DNA from: Sphingomonas sp.
Lineage (GTDB): Bacteria > Pseudomonadota > Alphaproteobacteria > Sphingomonadales > Sphingomonadaceae
Length of the DNA stretch: 64,000 bases
Reading direction: 5' to 3'
NCBI GenBank assembly: GCA_019753375.1
Contig: JAIELC010000011.1
Location: 74,096-138,095 of the forward strand
The position numbers and the translations under genes are program-made. Positions 33,914-43,807 of this stretch are shown in pieces; within the stretch, counting starts at the first letter, position 1; the number at the start of each line of letters is the position of its first letter. The notes under the pieces were generated by a model, which was not told where the DNA came from, ran no database searches, and was given only the letters and a program-made list of their open reading frames with translations.

Positions 33914-36287
33914 GCAGGCTTGCCCCCAATTTGGCCGCGGCAGCCACGATCTTGTCAGCGATTGCTTTCAGCTCTTCGTCGGTGAAGCTTTTCTCCCCCG
34001 GTTGCAGCGTCACCTCGACGGCCATTGACGTGCGGCCGTCGCGTTCGAACACGTCGAACAAGCGGGCGCCAAGGATCGCCGCTTTGTCCGCGCCGCGGAC
34101 CGCACGGACAAGGGTATCGCCCGCGAGGTCAGCGGGGACCAGAAAAGCGAAATCACGCTTCACGGCCTGCAGGGCTGGCGGGGCATAGGCGGTCCGCATG
34201 AACCCCGACGACCGCTTGATGGGGATGGCGTCAAGATACAGCTCAACCGCGGCAACCGCGCCGTCGAGATCAAATGCCTTGACGGTGAGCGGATGCAGCA
34301 TGCCAAAGGTGGCGAGAACCGTCTTGGGCCCCAGCCGCAGCGTCCCCGACTGACCAGGATGCCAGGCATCTGCCGCGCTGATCCCGTCAACCCCAAAGAC
34401 CTGCAGGTTATCGACCGGCGCCCCTGCCTCTGCGAGCAGCGCGATCGCTTCGGCCTTGGCATCGAAGGCGTCAAAGCCCTGTGCCTTGCCCGCCTGCCAG
34501 CTGCGCGCGCGCTTATCGCCCGTCAGCACGACCGCCACGGTCGGACGCTCGGCATCGATCAGATAGCGGCGGCCAATTTCGAACAACCGCACGCCGTCTG
34601 CACCGCGCTTCATATTGCGCGCCGCTGCCGACAATAGCCCGGGCAGCAACGACGGCCGCATGACCTTCAGATCTTCGCTGATCGGGTTGGCGAGCGTCCA
34701 CGCGCCGCCTCCGAAAACCACCGCCTCAGCGTCGGACAGAAAGCTCCATGTGATTGCTTCGTTCAGCCCATGCGCGGCGGCCGCCCGGCGAATTCGGCGT
34801 TCGAGCTTCTGGTCGGGCGTTGCGGTCGGGACGGCGACGCCGGGCTGGCGGGGCAGCGGGGTTGCCGGGACATGATCGATCCCGACGATGCGAACGACTT
34901 CCTCAACCAGGTCGGCGGGGCCATCAACATCACGCCGCCAGCTGGGTATCGCCACCTGCCAGTCGTCGCTGACACCAAAGCCCAGCCGCGTCAGAATCGC
35001 GCGCTGCTCGTCGGCTGCCACGTCCAGCCCGCCCAGCGTGGCCGTGCGCGCGGGATCAAAGCTGATGACCTTGTCGCTCACCGGCAGCGTACCGGCACGC
35101 GTGACGCTGCTGGCCGTGCCGCCGCAATGTTCCAGAACAAGCCAGGTCGCGATCGCCAGACCGTCGTCCAGAAAGGCCGGATCGACACCGCGCTCAAACC
35201 GTTGCCGGGCATCGCTGGTCAGCATCAGCTTCTGGCCGGCCCGGGCGATGTGATCGGGATCGAAAAAGGCGCATTCAATCAAGACATCGGTCGTCTCGTC
35301 CGAAACACCGGTTTCCTCACCGCCCATGATGCCGCCGATATCATGTACTTTTTCATCATCGGCGATGACCGTCATCGTTTCGTCGAGCGCATAGGTCTTG
35401 CCATTCAGCGCGACCACGCTTTCTCCCCGATGCGCCTTGCGCGCAACCAGCCCCCCGACCAGCTTCGCGCGGTCATAGACGTGCAGCGGGCGCCCGAGAT
35501 CGAACATCACGAAATTGGTAATGTCGACCAGCACTGAAATCGGCTTTTGCCCGATCGCCTTCAGCTTCGACTGCATCCAATCAGGGGAGGCGCCGTTGGT
35601 AACCCCCGACACCGCCTGGGCATAGAATGCCGGACAACCGGCAGGATCATCCGTGCGCACATCGGGTCCCGGTCCTTCGCCCGCCAACGAGCCTGATGCC
35701 ATGCGATACACGTCGTTCAGCGGATTCAACGTGCCCAGTCCCGCTGCCGCCAGATCGCGCGCGATGCCGCGCACACCCATACAATCCTGTCTGTTGGGGG
35801 TAATCGACACGTCGATCACCGGATCGTTCAGCCTGGCATAGTCGGGATAGGGCATACCGATCGGCGCATCCGCGGGCAGTTCGATAATGCCGTCATGATC
35901 ATCGCCCAGTTCCAGCTCGCGCGTCGAACACATCATCCCGTTCGAGACAACGCCGCGGATTTCGGCGACCTTCAACACCATGCCATTGGCCGGCACCGTC
36001 GCGCCCGGGCTGCCAAACACGCCCACCAGCCCGGCGCGCGCATTGGGTGCACCGCACACGACCTGCATCGGGCCATCGCCTGCATCGACTGACAACACTT
36101 GCAGCTTGTCGGCCTGTGGGTGGCGATCGGCCGACAGCACCCGCGCGACGCGGAATGCCGAAAGCTTGGCGCCCGGATGGTCGACGCCTTCGACTTCCAG
36201 TCCGATTCGCGTCAGCGCGCGCACGATCGTGTCGAGATCGGCGCCAGTATCGAGATGCTCCTTGAGCCAGCTGAGCGTGAACTTCAT
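33906..36287 (-). CDS. pheT: Phenylalanine--tRNA ligase subunit beta
   Basis: 793 aa; [21 protein letters not shown]...; [13 protein letters not shown]-terminal FDX-ACB region. Confidence 0.97.
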   Translation of the reverse strand: MKFTLSWLKEHLDTGADLDTIVRALTRIGLEVEGVDHPGAKLSAFRVARVLSADRHPQADKLQVLSVDAGDGPMQVVCGAPNARAGLVGVFGSPGATVPANGMVLKVAEIRGVVSNGMMCSTRELELGDDHDGIIELPADAPIGMPYPDYARLNDPVIDVSITPNRQDCMGVRGIARDLAAAGLGTLNPLNDVYRMASGSLAGEGPGPDVRTDDPAGCPAFYAQAVSGVTNGASPDWMQSKLKAIGQKPISVLVDITNFVMFDLGRPLHVYDRAKLVGGLVARKAHRGESVVALNGKTYALDETMTVIADDEKVHDIGGIMGGEETGVSDETTDVLIECAFFDPDHIARAGQKLMLTSDARQRFERGVDPAFLDDGLAIATWLVLEHCGGTASSVTRAGTLPVSDKVISFDPARTATLGGLDVAADEQRAILTRLGFGVSDDWQVAIPSWRRDVDGPADLVEEVVRIVGIDHVPATPLPRQPGVAVPTATPDQKLERRIRRAAAAHGLNEAITWSFLSDAEAVVFGGGAWTLANPISEDLKVMRPSLLPGLLSAAARNMKRGADGVRLFEIGRRYLIDAERPTVAVVLTGDKRARSWQAGKAQGFDAFDAKAEAIALLAEAGAPVDNLQVFGVDGISAADAWHPGQSGTLRLGPKTVLATFGMLHPLTVKAFDLDGAVAAVELYLDAIPIKRSSGFMRTAYAPPALQAVKRDFAFLVPADLAGDTLVRAVRGADKAAILGARLFDVFERDGRTSMAVEVTLQPGEKSFTDEELKAIADKIVAAAAKLGASLRG

Positions 36288-37363
36288 GCCCCCACTCCCC
36301 CGCTGAGTGTCGGCACATCAAACGCAGAAAAGCCGTAATGCTTCAGCCAGCGGACATCGCCGTCAAAAAAGGCGCGAAGATCATCCATGCCGTATTTGAG
36401 CATCGCCAGCCGGTCGATCCCACAACCAAAGGCAAAGCCCTGCCATTGGTCAGGATCATAGCCGCCCGCCGCAATAACCTTGCGGTGCACCATGCCGCTG
36501 CCCAGCACCTCCATCCAATGGTCGCTGCCACCAATCACCCGCTTGCCGTTCTGGATGGTGTAGCCAACATCAACTTCGGCCGATGGCTCGGTAAACGGAA
36601 AATAGCTCGGGCGCAGGCGAAGCACGATATCATCGCGTTCGAAAAATGCCTTTAGGAACGTCTCAAGCGTCCATTTCAGATGGCCAAGCGTGATGCCCTT
36701 GTCGATGACCAGGCCTTCGACCTGGTGGAACATCGGCGTATGCGTTGCGTCGCTATCCGATCGATACGTCCGGCCCGGGGCGATGATATAGACCGGCTTG
36801 TCCCCGCCTGCGGCCTGCATCGCCCTGATCTGTACGGGGCTGGTGTGCGTCCGCAGCACCATCGGCGTGTCATGGTCGCCCGCCAGGTAGAAAGTATCGT
36901 GCATTGCCCGGGCCGGGTGGGTTTCGGGAATGTTGAGCGCGGTGAAGTTGTACCAGTCGGTTTCGATTTCCGGGCCCGTTGCGACGGCAAAGCCCAGATC
37001 GGCGAAGATTTCGGCGAGTTCGTCCATCACCTGGCTGACGGGATGAACCGAGCCAACCGGGTTGACGGGAGGCGGCAATGTCATGTCGAGCGTTTCGGCT
37101 GCCAGCTTTGCGTCGAGCACCGCGCGGTCGAGCGCCGCCTTACACGTTGCCAGCGCTTCAGTAACAGCCTCTCGCAGGGCGTGAATGCGAGGGCCTTGTG
37201 TCTGGCGCTGGTCGGGAGTCATGGCGCCAAGGGTTTTGAGCAACGCCGTTACGCTGCCGGATTTGCCGAGCGCAGCAACGCGGATCGCCTCAATCGCGTC
37301 GGGCGTTCCCGCAGCTGTGATCTGACCGAGCAAGTCGGCGCTCAAATGGTCAATGTCAGTCAT
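36284..37363 (-). CDS. pheS: Phenylalanine--tRNA ligase subunit alpha
   Basis: 359 aa; [46 protein letters not shown]. Confidence 0.97.
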   Translation of the reverse strand: MTDIDHLSADLLGQITAAGTPDAIEAIRVAALGKSGSVTALLKTLGAMTPDQRQTQGPRIHALREAVTEALATCKAALDRAVLDAKLAAETLDMTLPPPVNPVGSVHPVSQVMDELAEIFADLGFAVATGPEIETDWYNFTALNIPETHPARAMHDTFYLAGDHDTPMVLRTHTSPVQIRAMQAAGGDKPVYIIAPGRTYRSDSDATHTPMFHQVEGLVIDKGITLGHLKWTLETFLKAFFERDDIVLRLRPSYFPFTEPSAEVDVGYTIQNGKRVIGGSDHWMEVLGSGMVHRKVIAAGGYDPDQWQGFAFGCGIDRLAMLKYGMDDLRAFFDGDVRWLKHYGFSAFDVPTLSGGVGA

Positions 37364-37405
37364 TCAACCCGTTCCTTTACCCGCGCCTGCTAGCGGGATG
37401 CGCGC

Positions 37406-37441
37406 CAAAAACAAAGGGCGCCGGTGTTGCCACCGACGCCC
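37406..37441 (-). terminator. Rho-independent terminator/attenuator between rplT and pheS
   Basis: Minus strand GGGCGTCGGTG-GCAA-CACCGGCGCCC followed by TTTGTTTTT. Confidence 0.75.
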
Positions 37442-37466
37442 CATGGATAATTATGCTCGGGTCCGC

Positions 37467-37856
37467 TCAGGCGGCCTGGGGCAGAGCCGCCCCCTCGGCA
37501 GAGCCGAGCGCGTTCTTGGCCTGCGCAATGATGCTGCTAAACGCCTCGCCTTCGTGCATTGCGATATCGGCGAGCACCTTGCGATCAAGTTCGATGCCGG
37601 CAAGCTTCAGCCCGTGCATGAACTGCGAATAGGTCAACCCTTCGGCGCGGACACCGGCATTGATGCGCTGGATCCACAGGCCGCGGAACGACCGCTTTTT
37701 GACCTTGCGATCGCGGTACGCATATTGGCCAGCCTTTTCGACGGCCTGGCGAGCGATACGAATCGTATTCTTGCGACGGCCGTAATAGCCCTTCGCTTGT
37801 TCGAGAATCTTCTTGTGCTTGGCGCGGGTGGTTACACCCCGTTTGACGCGTGCCAT
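37467..37856 (-). CDS. rplT: 50S ribosomal protein L20
   Basis: [51 protein letters not shown]. Confidence 0.97.
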   Translation of the reverse strand: MARVKRGVTTRAKHKKILEQAKGYYGRRKNTIRIARQAVEKAGQYAYRDRKVKKRSFRGLWIQRINAGVRAEGLTYSQFMHGLKLAGIELDRKVLADIAMHEGEAFSSIIAQAKNALGSAEGAALPQAA

Positions 37857-37876
37857 GATCTATATCCTTTTCTGGC

Positions 37877-38080
37877 TCAACGCAGACCGTAAGGCGCCCA
37901 GGCCTTAATGGTTGCCGTGTCAGCATCCGACAGCACCTTGGTGCCGCGATTCTGGCGGATATATTTGGCGTTGTGGCTGATCAGACGGTGGCGCTTACCA
38001 GCGACGCCATGCTTGATCTTGCCCGTTGCGGTGATTTTGAAGCGCTTCTTCACACCGCTCTTGGTCTTGAGCTTGGGCAT
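37877..38080 (-). CDS. rpmI: 50S ribosomal protein L35
   Basis: [46 protein letters not shown]. Confidence 0.97.
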   Translation of the reverse strand: MPKLKTKSGVKKRFKITATGKIKHGVAGKRHRLISHNAKYIRQNRGTKVLSDADTATIKAWAPYGLR

Positions 38081-38218
38081 TTTCGTCTCCTTAAATTGCG
38101 CGACGATCTATGAACGGCCATGGCAGCCCATACCGGCCAGGCAGTTCCTCTTACTCGCGGAAGGCGCGGCGCATAACGGGGAGTCGCGCAAAAGGCAACC
38201 CTGCGCGCAGCAGGAGCA

Positions 38219-39001
38219 TCAATGCCCGTGGCAGCGCAGCGCTTCAACTATATCGTCAATCCGCGCCGGATCGCCCGCAGCGATCACCTCGCCAACGCTG
38301 TCTGCGGTCAACGGATCGCCCGCCCAGTCGCACATGCGACCGCCCGCGCCTTCGACAACCGGCACCAATGCGGCAAAATCGTGCACCTTCAAATTTGCTT
38401 CCACAACGATATCGAGATGGCCGCTGGCAACAAGGCCGTAATTATAGCAATCACCGCCCAGCACCGTCGACCGGACAACGGCATCGAGATGTTCGAACGC
38501 GTGCAGCTGGCCATCGTCGAACGCCGCCGGCGAGGTGGTCGCCAGCAAGGCGCCGGCCAGATCGGCGCAGCGCTTGGTCGTGACGGGCCGCCCGTTGAAC
38601 CGGGTCGGCTCGCCGATGCTGCCAATCCAGCGTTCCTTCAGGATGGGCTGATCGATGACACCAAGCATCGGCCAGCCGTCGATGACCAACGCGATCAGCG
38701 TGCCGAAAATCGGCCGCCCGGTAATGAACGCGCGCGTGCCGTCGATCGGATCAAGCACCCAGGCGCGGCCCGACCTGCCTTCTTTGACGCCATATTCTTC
38801 GCCAACGATTGCATCGTCGGGAAAGGCGCGTTCGATCAACGAACGCATGGCGGCCTCGGCTGCGCGATCAGCGAGCGTGACAGGCGAATTGTCGCTCTTG
38901 GTTTCCAGCCCGTGGGCATTGCGGAAGTACGGGGTGATGGCAGCGCCGGCCGCATCGGCAAGCTGCTGGGCAAGGATGATATCGTTGGCTGACACACGCA
39001 T
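38219..39001 (-). CDS. hisN: Inositol monophosphatase family / histidinol-phosphatase
   Basis: 260 aa; DAIVGEEYGVKEGRSGRAWVLDPIDGTRAFITGRPIFGTLIAL. Confidence 0.88.
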   Translation of the reverse strand: MRVSANDIILAQQLADAAGAAITPYFRNAHGLETKSDNSPVTLADRAAEAAMRSLIERAFPDDAIVGEEYGVKEGRSGRAWVLDPIDGTRAFITGRPIFGTLIALVIDGWPMLGVIDQPILKERWIGSIGEPTRFNGRPVTTKRCADLAGALLATTSPAAFDDGQLHAFEHLDAVVRSTVLGGDCYNYGLVASGHLDIVVEANLKVHDFAALVPVVEGAGGRMCDWAGDPLTADSVGEVIAAGDPARIDDIVEALRCHGH

Positions 39002-39078
39002 GGCGCCGTCCTAGCGGTTCGGTACGAGCCTCGCCAGAGCGACTCTTTTTCGTAACATAATGCTGTCACTCAATCGTC

Positions 39079-40179
39079 ATGCGACTCTTCTCTCTGGCCG
39101 CAGCGCCGTGTCTTGCCTGGCTGGCCTCCGCTGGCGCGCCGCTTGCTGCCCAGATCGCCCCGATTGTCGATTTGCCGGCAACCCGGGCGAGCGCGGCGGA
39201 TGGCGTGTCCATCTTCATTTTGAACGATAGCGACGCGGCGCGGGCGCTGATCGCGCCGGCGACCATCGACACAGTGGCGCGCGACGGATCACCCCTTAGG
39301 CTGGCGCTGGATCCGGCGAATCCAGTCGCCGAAACGATTGCAGCGCACGGATTTGTGAAACTTCGCTACCGGTTGGTTGACAGCGCGTCCGCATCGCCCG
39401 CGCCCCCGCATCCTGCCGATATCGCGTCGGGGGACAGCAAGGCTGCCGGCGATCCATCGGGAGAACAGACGCTGACCAGCGCCCGGGGACGTTCGAGCAG
39501 CCTGGCTGGCAGCTTGTATGCGTATGAGCCAAACTATGCGGTCTGGGGCTCTGGCGCGTCGGGCGCGAAGCTCCAGCTGAGTGTCGGTGTAAGGCCATTT
39601 GGCGGCAAGGATATCCTGTCGCATCTGCGCTTTGCCTATACCCAACAGATTTTCTGGCGCGTCAACTATCGCTCGGGGCCGATCCGGTCAACCATTTATA
39701 GTCCCGAAATCTTTCTGGAGGCGCCCATCACGCCCACGCTTCAGATTGCCGGGGGATATCGTCATGATTCAAACGGTGGTGGTGTCACCGATTCGATTGA
39801 CCTGAACCGGCTCTATCTGAAGCTGAACAAGCGCATCGACCTTGGTCATCGCTGGCAGGTCAATCTGACCCCGCAAATCTGGTATGATGTCGGTGATCAC
39901 GGCGTGGCGCCGGATATCGACGATTTTTGGGGCTATGCCGCGGTTACGGCGTCGATCGAGCAGCGCGATGGGATAAAATTTTCCCTATTTGCCCGAGGTA
40001 ATCCTGCGACCGGCAAGGGTGGCAGCGAGTTTTTTCTCTCCTATCCGCTCAAAAGCTTCGGCGCCCGCAATGCGGGGGTCTATCTATTCGGCCAGGCTTT
40101 TACCGGCTTTGGCGAGCAGCTGATCGATTATAATCGCGAAGAAACCCGTGCGCGGATCGGTATTTCCTTGACGCGCTGA
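39079..40179 (+). CDS. pldA: Outer-membrane phospholipase A
   Basis: 366 aa with signal peptide; LYAYEPNYAVWG and YRHDSNGGGVTDSIDLNRLYLKLN (HxSNG catalytic motif). Confidence 0.88.
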   Translation: MRLFSLAAAPCLAWLASAGAPLAAQIAPIVDLPATRASAADGVSIFILNDSDAARALIAPATIDTVARDGSPLRLALDPANPVAETIAAHGFVKLRYRLVDSASASPAPPHPADIASGDSKAAGDPSGEQTLTSARGRSSSLAGSLYAYEPNYAVWGSGASGAKLQLSVGVRPFGGKDILSHLRFAYTQQIFWRVNYRSGPIRSTIYSPEIFLEAPITPTLQIAGGYRHDSNGGGVTDSIDLNRLYLKLNKRIDLGHRWQVNLTPQIWYDVGDHGVAPDIDDFWGYAAVTASIEQRDGIKFSLFARGNPATGKGGSEFFLSYPLKSFGARNAGVYLFGQAFTGFGEQLIDYNREETRARIGISLTR

Positions 40180-40260
40180 TCGAAGACGGGCCCCAAAGGG
40201 TGGTATTGGCCGCAAGAGGGTAGCGGCCTTAAGAACCAAGGACTTATTTGGAGAAGATTG

Positions 40261-40809
40261 ATGCGCGCACTTGCAATAGTGGCTTTGGCCCTCCTGACCT
40301 CCATGCCTGCCGAGGCAGCGTTGAAAGAGGGTGCAAAGGCGCAGGATTTTACGACGCGCGGCGCGATTGCCGGCAAAATCTTCACGGTCCACCTGAACGA
40401 TGCCCTGAAGAAAGGGCCAGTGGTGCTGTATTTCTTTCCCGCTGCATTTACGCCGGGATGCAGCGCCGAAGCGCGGGCCTTTGCGCAATCGATTGAGGAG
40501 TTTCGCAAGGCCGGTGCCAGCGTCATCGGCATGTCGGCCGATCCCGTCGACAAGCTGGCCGATTTTTCCAGCAAGGACTGCGCAGGACAATTTGCGGTGG
40601 CCAGCGCCGGCCCGGCCGTGATCAAGGCCTATGATGTCGCTTTGCCGATCAAAAATGCACAGGGCGAGACGAGAATGATCACCAACCGCACCAGTTACGT
40701 CATCGCACCCGATGGCAGGGTTTTCTACGTCCACAGCGACCTAAACGCTGCAGATCACGTCAAGAATACGCTGGACGCTGTTCGCCGGCTTCGCGCCAGC
40801 AAGGGTTGA
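40261..40809 (+). CDS. Peroxiredoxin, predicted exported
   Basis: Signal peptide MRALAIVALALLTSMPAEA; VVLYFFPAAFTPGCSAEARAFAQ AhpC/TSA motif. Confidence 0.9.
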   Translation: MRALAIVALALLTSMPAEAALKEGAKAQDFTTRGAIAGKIFTVHLNDALKKGPVVLYFFPAAFTPGCSAEARAFAQSIEEFRKAGASVIGMSADPVDKLADFSSKDCAGQFAVASAGPAVIKAYDVALPIKNAQGETRMITNRTSYVIAPDGRVFYVHSDLNAADHVKNTLDAVRRLRASKG

Positions 40810-40941
40810 TCCGCCCAGCCGGGGCGCGCAACCGGGTAATGATGCCTCTGGACATGCGCCCAATTGGCGGGTTTGTTCGCCTAGCCGGGCGTCAGTGTCG
40901 CCCGTTGATGGGGAGGCAACGTGAGGCGGGCTGGGGCAGCG

Positions 40942-41937
40942 ATGACATTGCTGGACGATAAGGTGATGGAGATATTCGATAAGGTTGGAGCCTTTCTTAC
41001 CGAACACCGGTTGGGAGCGGATCCGGTCAATTACGAATTTGCCTATCGGGTTGTGACCACGCCGGATGGTCCGGTCGCCGCCGCGGTACGCGCCATGACC
41101 GAGGGCGGCATTCGTCTGACCCGGAAAGACATTGTCGCCCTGGGCGGAGAGGCCGCCCGCCCCGAGCCCGAAGTGCAAAACCGCGTCCTGCATGACACGC
41201 TGGTGGCGCGCACGCAGCTTCAGGTTGAGAGCTTTGCCGATCTGGTAAAATCGGTGCGCGCGGAAACAACCGACTTTGGCCGCGACCTATTGGCCAGCAG
41301 CGAGGCGATCCGACAGATCGACGGTAGCGTTGCGACCGAAGTCGTCAAGATAACGGGCGCGATGGTGGACCGGGTGCGCGCGACCGAAGATCGGCTGGAA
41401 GCCGCTACGCGGGAAGCGGCGGAACTGCGCCACCAACTGGAAGAAGCGCGCGATGATGCCCGCCGCGACCCACTCACCGGGTTGGCCAACCGCCGCGTGT
41501 TCGAAGAGGGGTTTGCGACCAACCTTGCATCGGGAATCCGGCAATGCGTTGCCATCTGTGACATTGATCGGTTCAAGCTGGTCAACGACAATTTCGGCCA
41601 TGCGGTTGGCGACCGGGTGTTGAAGGCAATCGGCGAAGTCCTTTCCGCGCAGTGCAGGGACCATATCGTCGCACGCTATGGCGGCGAAGAATTTGCCTTG
41701 CTGTTCACCGGCATTAGCGCTGACGAGGCTCGCGCGCTCATCGAAGAAGCGCGCGAGACGGTCGCTAACAAGCGGTACCGGTTACGCGAAACCGATGCGC
41801 CGCTGGGCGCGGTGACTTTCTCCGCTGGATTGACATGTGCCGCGGCGGGCGAGCAGCTCGATACAGCATTTGAACGCGCAGATCAGCTTTTGTACCAAGC
41901 GAAAACCAATGGCCGCAATCAGATCATGCATGATTGA
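40942..41937 (+). CDS. GGDEF domain diguanylate cyclase
   Basis: DPLTGLANRRVFEEGF...DIDRFKLVNDNFGHAVGDRVLKAIGEVL...VARYGGEEFALLF; GGEEF active site. An upstream GTG at 40921 is possible. Confidence 0.93.
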   Translation: MTLLDDKVMEIFDKVGAFLTEHRLGADPVNYEFAYRVVTTPDGPVAAAVRAMTEGGIRLTRKDIVALGGEAARPEPEVQNRVLHDTLVARTQLQVESFADLVKSVRAETTDFGRDLLASSEAIRQIDGSVATEVVKITGAMVDRVRATEDRLEAATREAAELRHQLEEARDDARRDPLTGLANRRVFEEGFATNLASGIRQCVAICDIDRFKLVNDNFGHAVGDRVLKAIGEVLSAQCRDHIVARYGGEEFALLFTGISADEARALIEEARETVANKRYRLRETDAPLGAVTFSAGLTCAAAGEQLDTAFERADQLLYQAKTNGRNQIMHD

Positions 41938-42054
41938 GCAAGGGCCTGGTGTTTTTTACCACATTTCGGCAAAATTTCCGCGATAATGTGGTGTTATGAG
42001 CCATCCCGGCCGTAACGAAACCAAATTAACGTGTATATTCAGATACTTATAGAC

Positions 42055-42072
42055 TTGGCACGCTCCCTGCAA
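42055..42072 (+). promoter_or_regulatory. Predicted sigma-54 (-24/-12) promoter
   Basis: TTGGCACGCTCCCTGCAA: TGGCAC-N5-cTGCA, with 10 nt between the invariant GG and GC. Confidence 0.75.
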
Positions 42073-42129
42073 TCCTGTGGGCATCGCTGACCGGATCGTC
42101 CGCCAGCGCCACGAATAGGGAGATTGATC

Positions 42130-42240
42130 ATGTTTGTACGTTTTGAATCGCTGCCACGCATTGCCACGTCGCTCGTCATTTCGGCGATGTTTGCCAGCCT
42201 GATGCTGGGTGCCGCCACCTCAATCCTGCCGGTTGCATAA
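42130..42240 (+). CDS. Small hydrophobic protein 1 (36 aa)
   Basis: Shine-Dalgarno AGGGAGA upstream; MFVRFESLPRIATSLVISAMFASLMLGAATSILPVA. Confidence 0.6.
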   Translation: MFVRFESLPRIATSLVISAMFASLMLGAATSILPVA

Positions 42241-42250
42241 CCGGCAGGAT
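42223..42250. repeat. Perfect 12-bp inverted repeat spanning the stop of small ORF 1
   Basis: ATCCTGCCGGTT-GCAT-AACCGGCAGGAT. Confidence 0.9.
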
Positions 42251-42282
42251 CACCTGCTGCCGACATTCCCAGGAGCTTTCAA

Positions 42283-42387
42283 ATGACGCCGTTGAAATCC
42301 GTTGCCATCGGGCTGGTCGCCTTTGCCTTGACGACCGTCGCGCTGGTTAGCCAGGTAATGCTGTTCAACCCCGCCTTGGCTGGTTGA
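42283..42387 (+). CDS. Small hydrophobic protein 2 (34 aa)
   Basis: Shine-Dalgarno AGGAG upstream; MTPLKSVAIGLVAFALTTVALVSQVMLFNPALAG. Confidence 0.6.
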   Translation: MTPLKSVAIGLVAFALTTVALVSQVMLFNPALAG

Positions 42388-42394
42388 ACAGCAT
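42358..42394. repeat. Perfect 13-bp inverted repeat spanning the stop of small ORF 2
   Basis: ATGCTGTTCAACC-ccgccttggct-GGTTGAACAGCAT. Confidence 0.9.
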
Positions 42395-42584
42395 CGCATA
42401 ACGGCCTGATCGGCCGTGGCCGGCAATAGCGGCCGCCCCTGCAGCTGCCCCTCCCCCCGACCTGTGCCCCCGGCCTGTACCCCCGACCGCGAACCCAACT
42501 TATCCCCATGACGAATTGATGCAGTCGATTTGGCCGATCGGGCCTAAGAGAGCGTGAGCGTTCCGCTCTGCAGGGGATCCAGCC

Positions 42585-42707
42585 ATGGCCAAGGGCCAGA
42601 AGAAGTCGAACCGCGAAGTCCGCAAGCCCAAGGCCGAAAAGGTCAAGACCAACGCCGCCAACCCGTCGACCAAGGGCAATCCCGTCGGTATTGTTACCAT
42701 CAAATAG
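42585..42707 (+). CDS. Small basic protein (40 aa)
   Basis: Read from sequence: MAKGQKKSNREVRKPKAEKVKTNAANPSTKGNPVGIVTIK. Confidence 0.65.
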   Translation: MAKGQKKSNREVRKPKAEKVKTNAANPSTKGNPVGIVTIK

Positions 42708-42716
42708 GGGCGCGGC

Positions 42717-43037
42717 ATGGGTGAGGATGACAGCTTTGTCTATGACGAGGCGAGCGGAGAGTGGATCAGCGCCGCCGACGCGGCCATGATCCTGCACCAG
42801 GCCGACCGCCCGGAAATCCGCGACGCGGTCGGCAATCTGTTGTCCGATGGCGATCAGGTTACCCTGATCAAGGACCTGACCGTCAAGGGCGCCGGACAGA
42901 CGCTGAAACGGGGCACGTTGATCAGATCGATCCGGTTGCCCGACCCCGCCGAAGGCCGCGACGCACAGGAAATCGACTGCAAATTTGACGGCATCAAGGG
43001 CCTCGTCCTGCGCGCCGAGTTCGTCAAAAAGCGCTGA
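42717..43037 (+). CDS. PhnA/YjdM-like domain protein
   Basis: 106 aa; [64 protein letters not shown]. Confidence 0.85.
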   Translation: MGEDDSFVYDEASGEWISAADAAMILHQADRPEIRDAVGNLLSDGDQVTLIKDLTVKGAGQTLKRGTLIRSIRLPDPAEGRDAQEIDCKFDGIKGLVLRAEFVKKR

Positions 43038-43055
43038 CCGCCGCCGGCCCCGACG

Positions 43056-43760
43056 ATGGCGCTGCTGTTTGCCCTTCCCCCCGTTGCACCCTTGCCCGGC
43101 CTTTCCAGCCTGCCCAACCTTTCCAGCCTGCTCGCCTTTCTGGCCATGGTCTTGCTGATCGAGGCGACGCCGGGGCCCAACATGGCCTATCTGGCGACGC
43201 TGACGCTGACCGAGGGGCGGCGAGCCGGCCTGCAGGCCGTGATCGGTGTGGCGCTGGGCCTGAGCCTGGTCGGGGTCGCCGCCGCGCTGGGCCTTGCCGA
43301 GGTGCTGACCCGCAGCCCGCTGGCGTGGAGCCTGCTGCGCTGGGCGGGGATCGCCTATCTGCTTTGGCTGGCCTGGGACGGCTGGCGCGGCGCGGCAGAC
43401 CCATCCCCCGGCCAGCTGCGGAGCCATGGGCGGTCGCCCCGCTTTTTGCTGCGCGGACTGACGACAAATTTGCTCAACCCCAAGGCCGCGCTTTTCTATG
43501 TCGCGATGCTCCCCGAATTCGTGACCCCATTGGTACCCGCCCTGCCGCAGATCCTGACGCTCACGGCGATCAGCGTGGCGGTTGCCAGCCTGATCCATGT
43601 CACGATCGTCGCCCTCGCCGCGCAGGCGCACCGTTTCCTAGCCAGCCCGCAGCGCGCGCAGACGACCCGGCGGGTCCTCGCGATCGCCCTGCTGGTCGTC
43701 GCCATCTGGTTTGCCGCGACCACCCGCCAGCCCCCGCCGATCATCGCAAGCGGCCATTGA
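43056..43760 (+). CDS. LysE family translocator
   Basis: 234 aa; [56 protein letters not shown]. Confidence 0.9.
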   Translation: MALLFALPPVAPLPGLSSLPNLSSLLAFLAMVLLIEATPGPNMAYLATLTLTEGRRAGLQAVIGVALGLSLVGVAAALGLAEVLTRSPLAWSLLRWAGIAYLLWLAWDGWRGAADPSPGQLRSHGRSPRFLLRGLTTNLLNPKAALFYVAMLPEFVTPLVPALPQILTLTAISVAVASLIHVTIVALAAQAHRFLASPQRAQTTRRVLAIALLVVAIWFAATTRQPPPIIASGH

Positions 43761-43807
43761 CGACGCCCCTGCCCTACCGCCATCCTGATCGCCGACAGGA
43801 GCGCGCA

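Noticed and set aside
37364-37466. Phe-rich leader peptide for pheST attenuation
   Set aside because: The only ATG frame reads MGRRWQHRRPLFLARIPLAG, not Phe-rich.
42279-43631. 450-aa ORF antisense to the PhnA/LysE genes and small ORFs
   Set aside because: Gln/Arg/Gly-rich without domains; sense genes are well supported.
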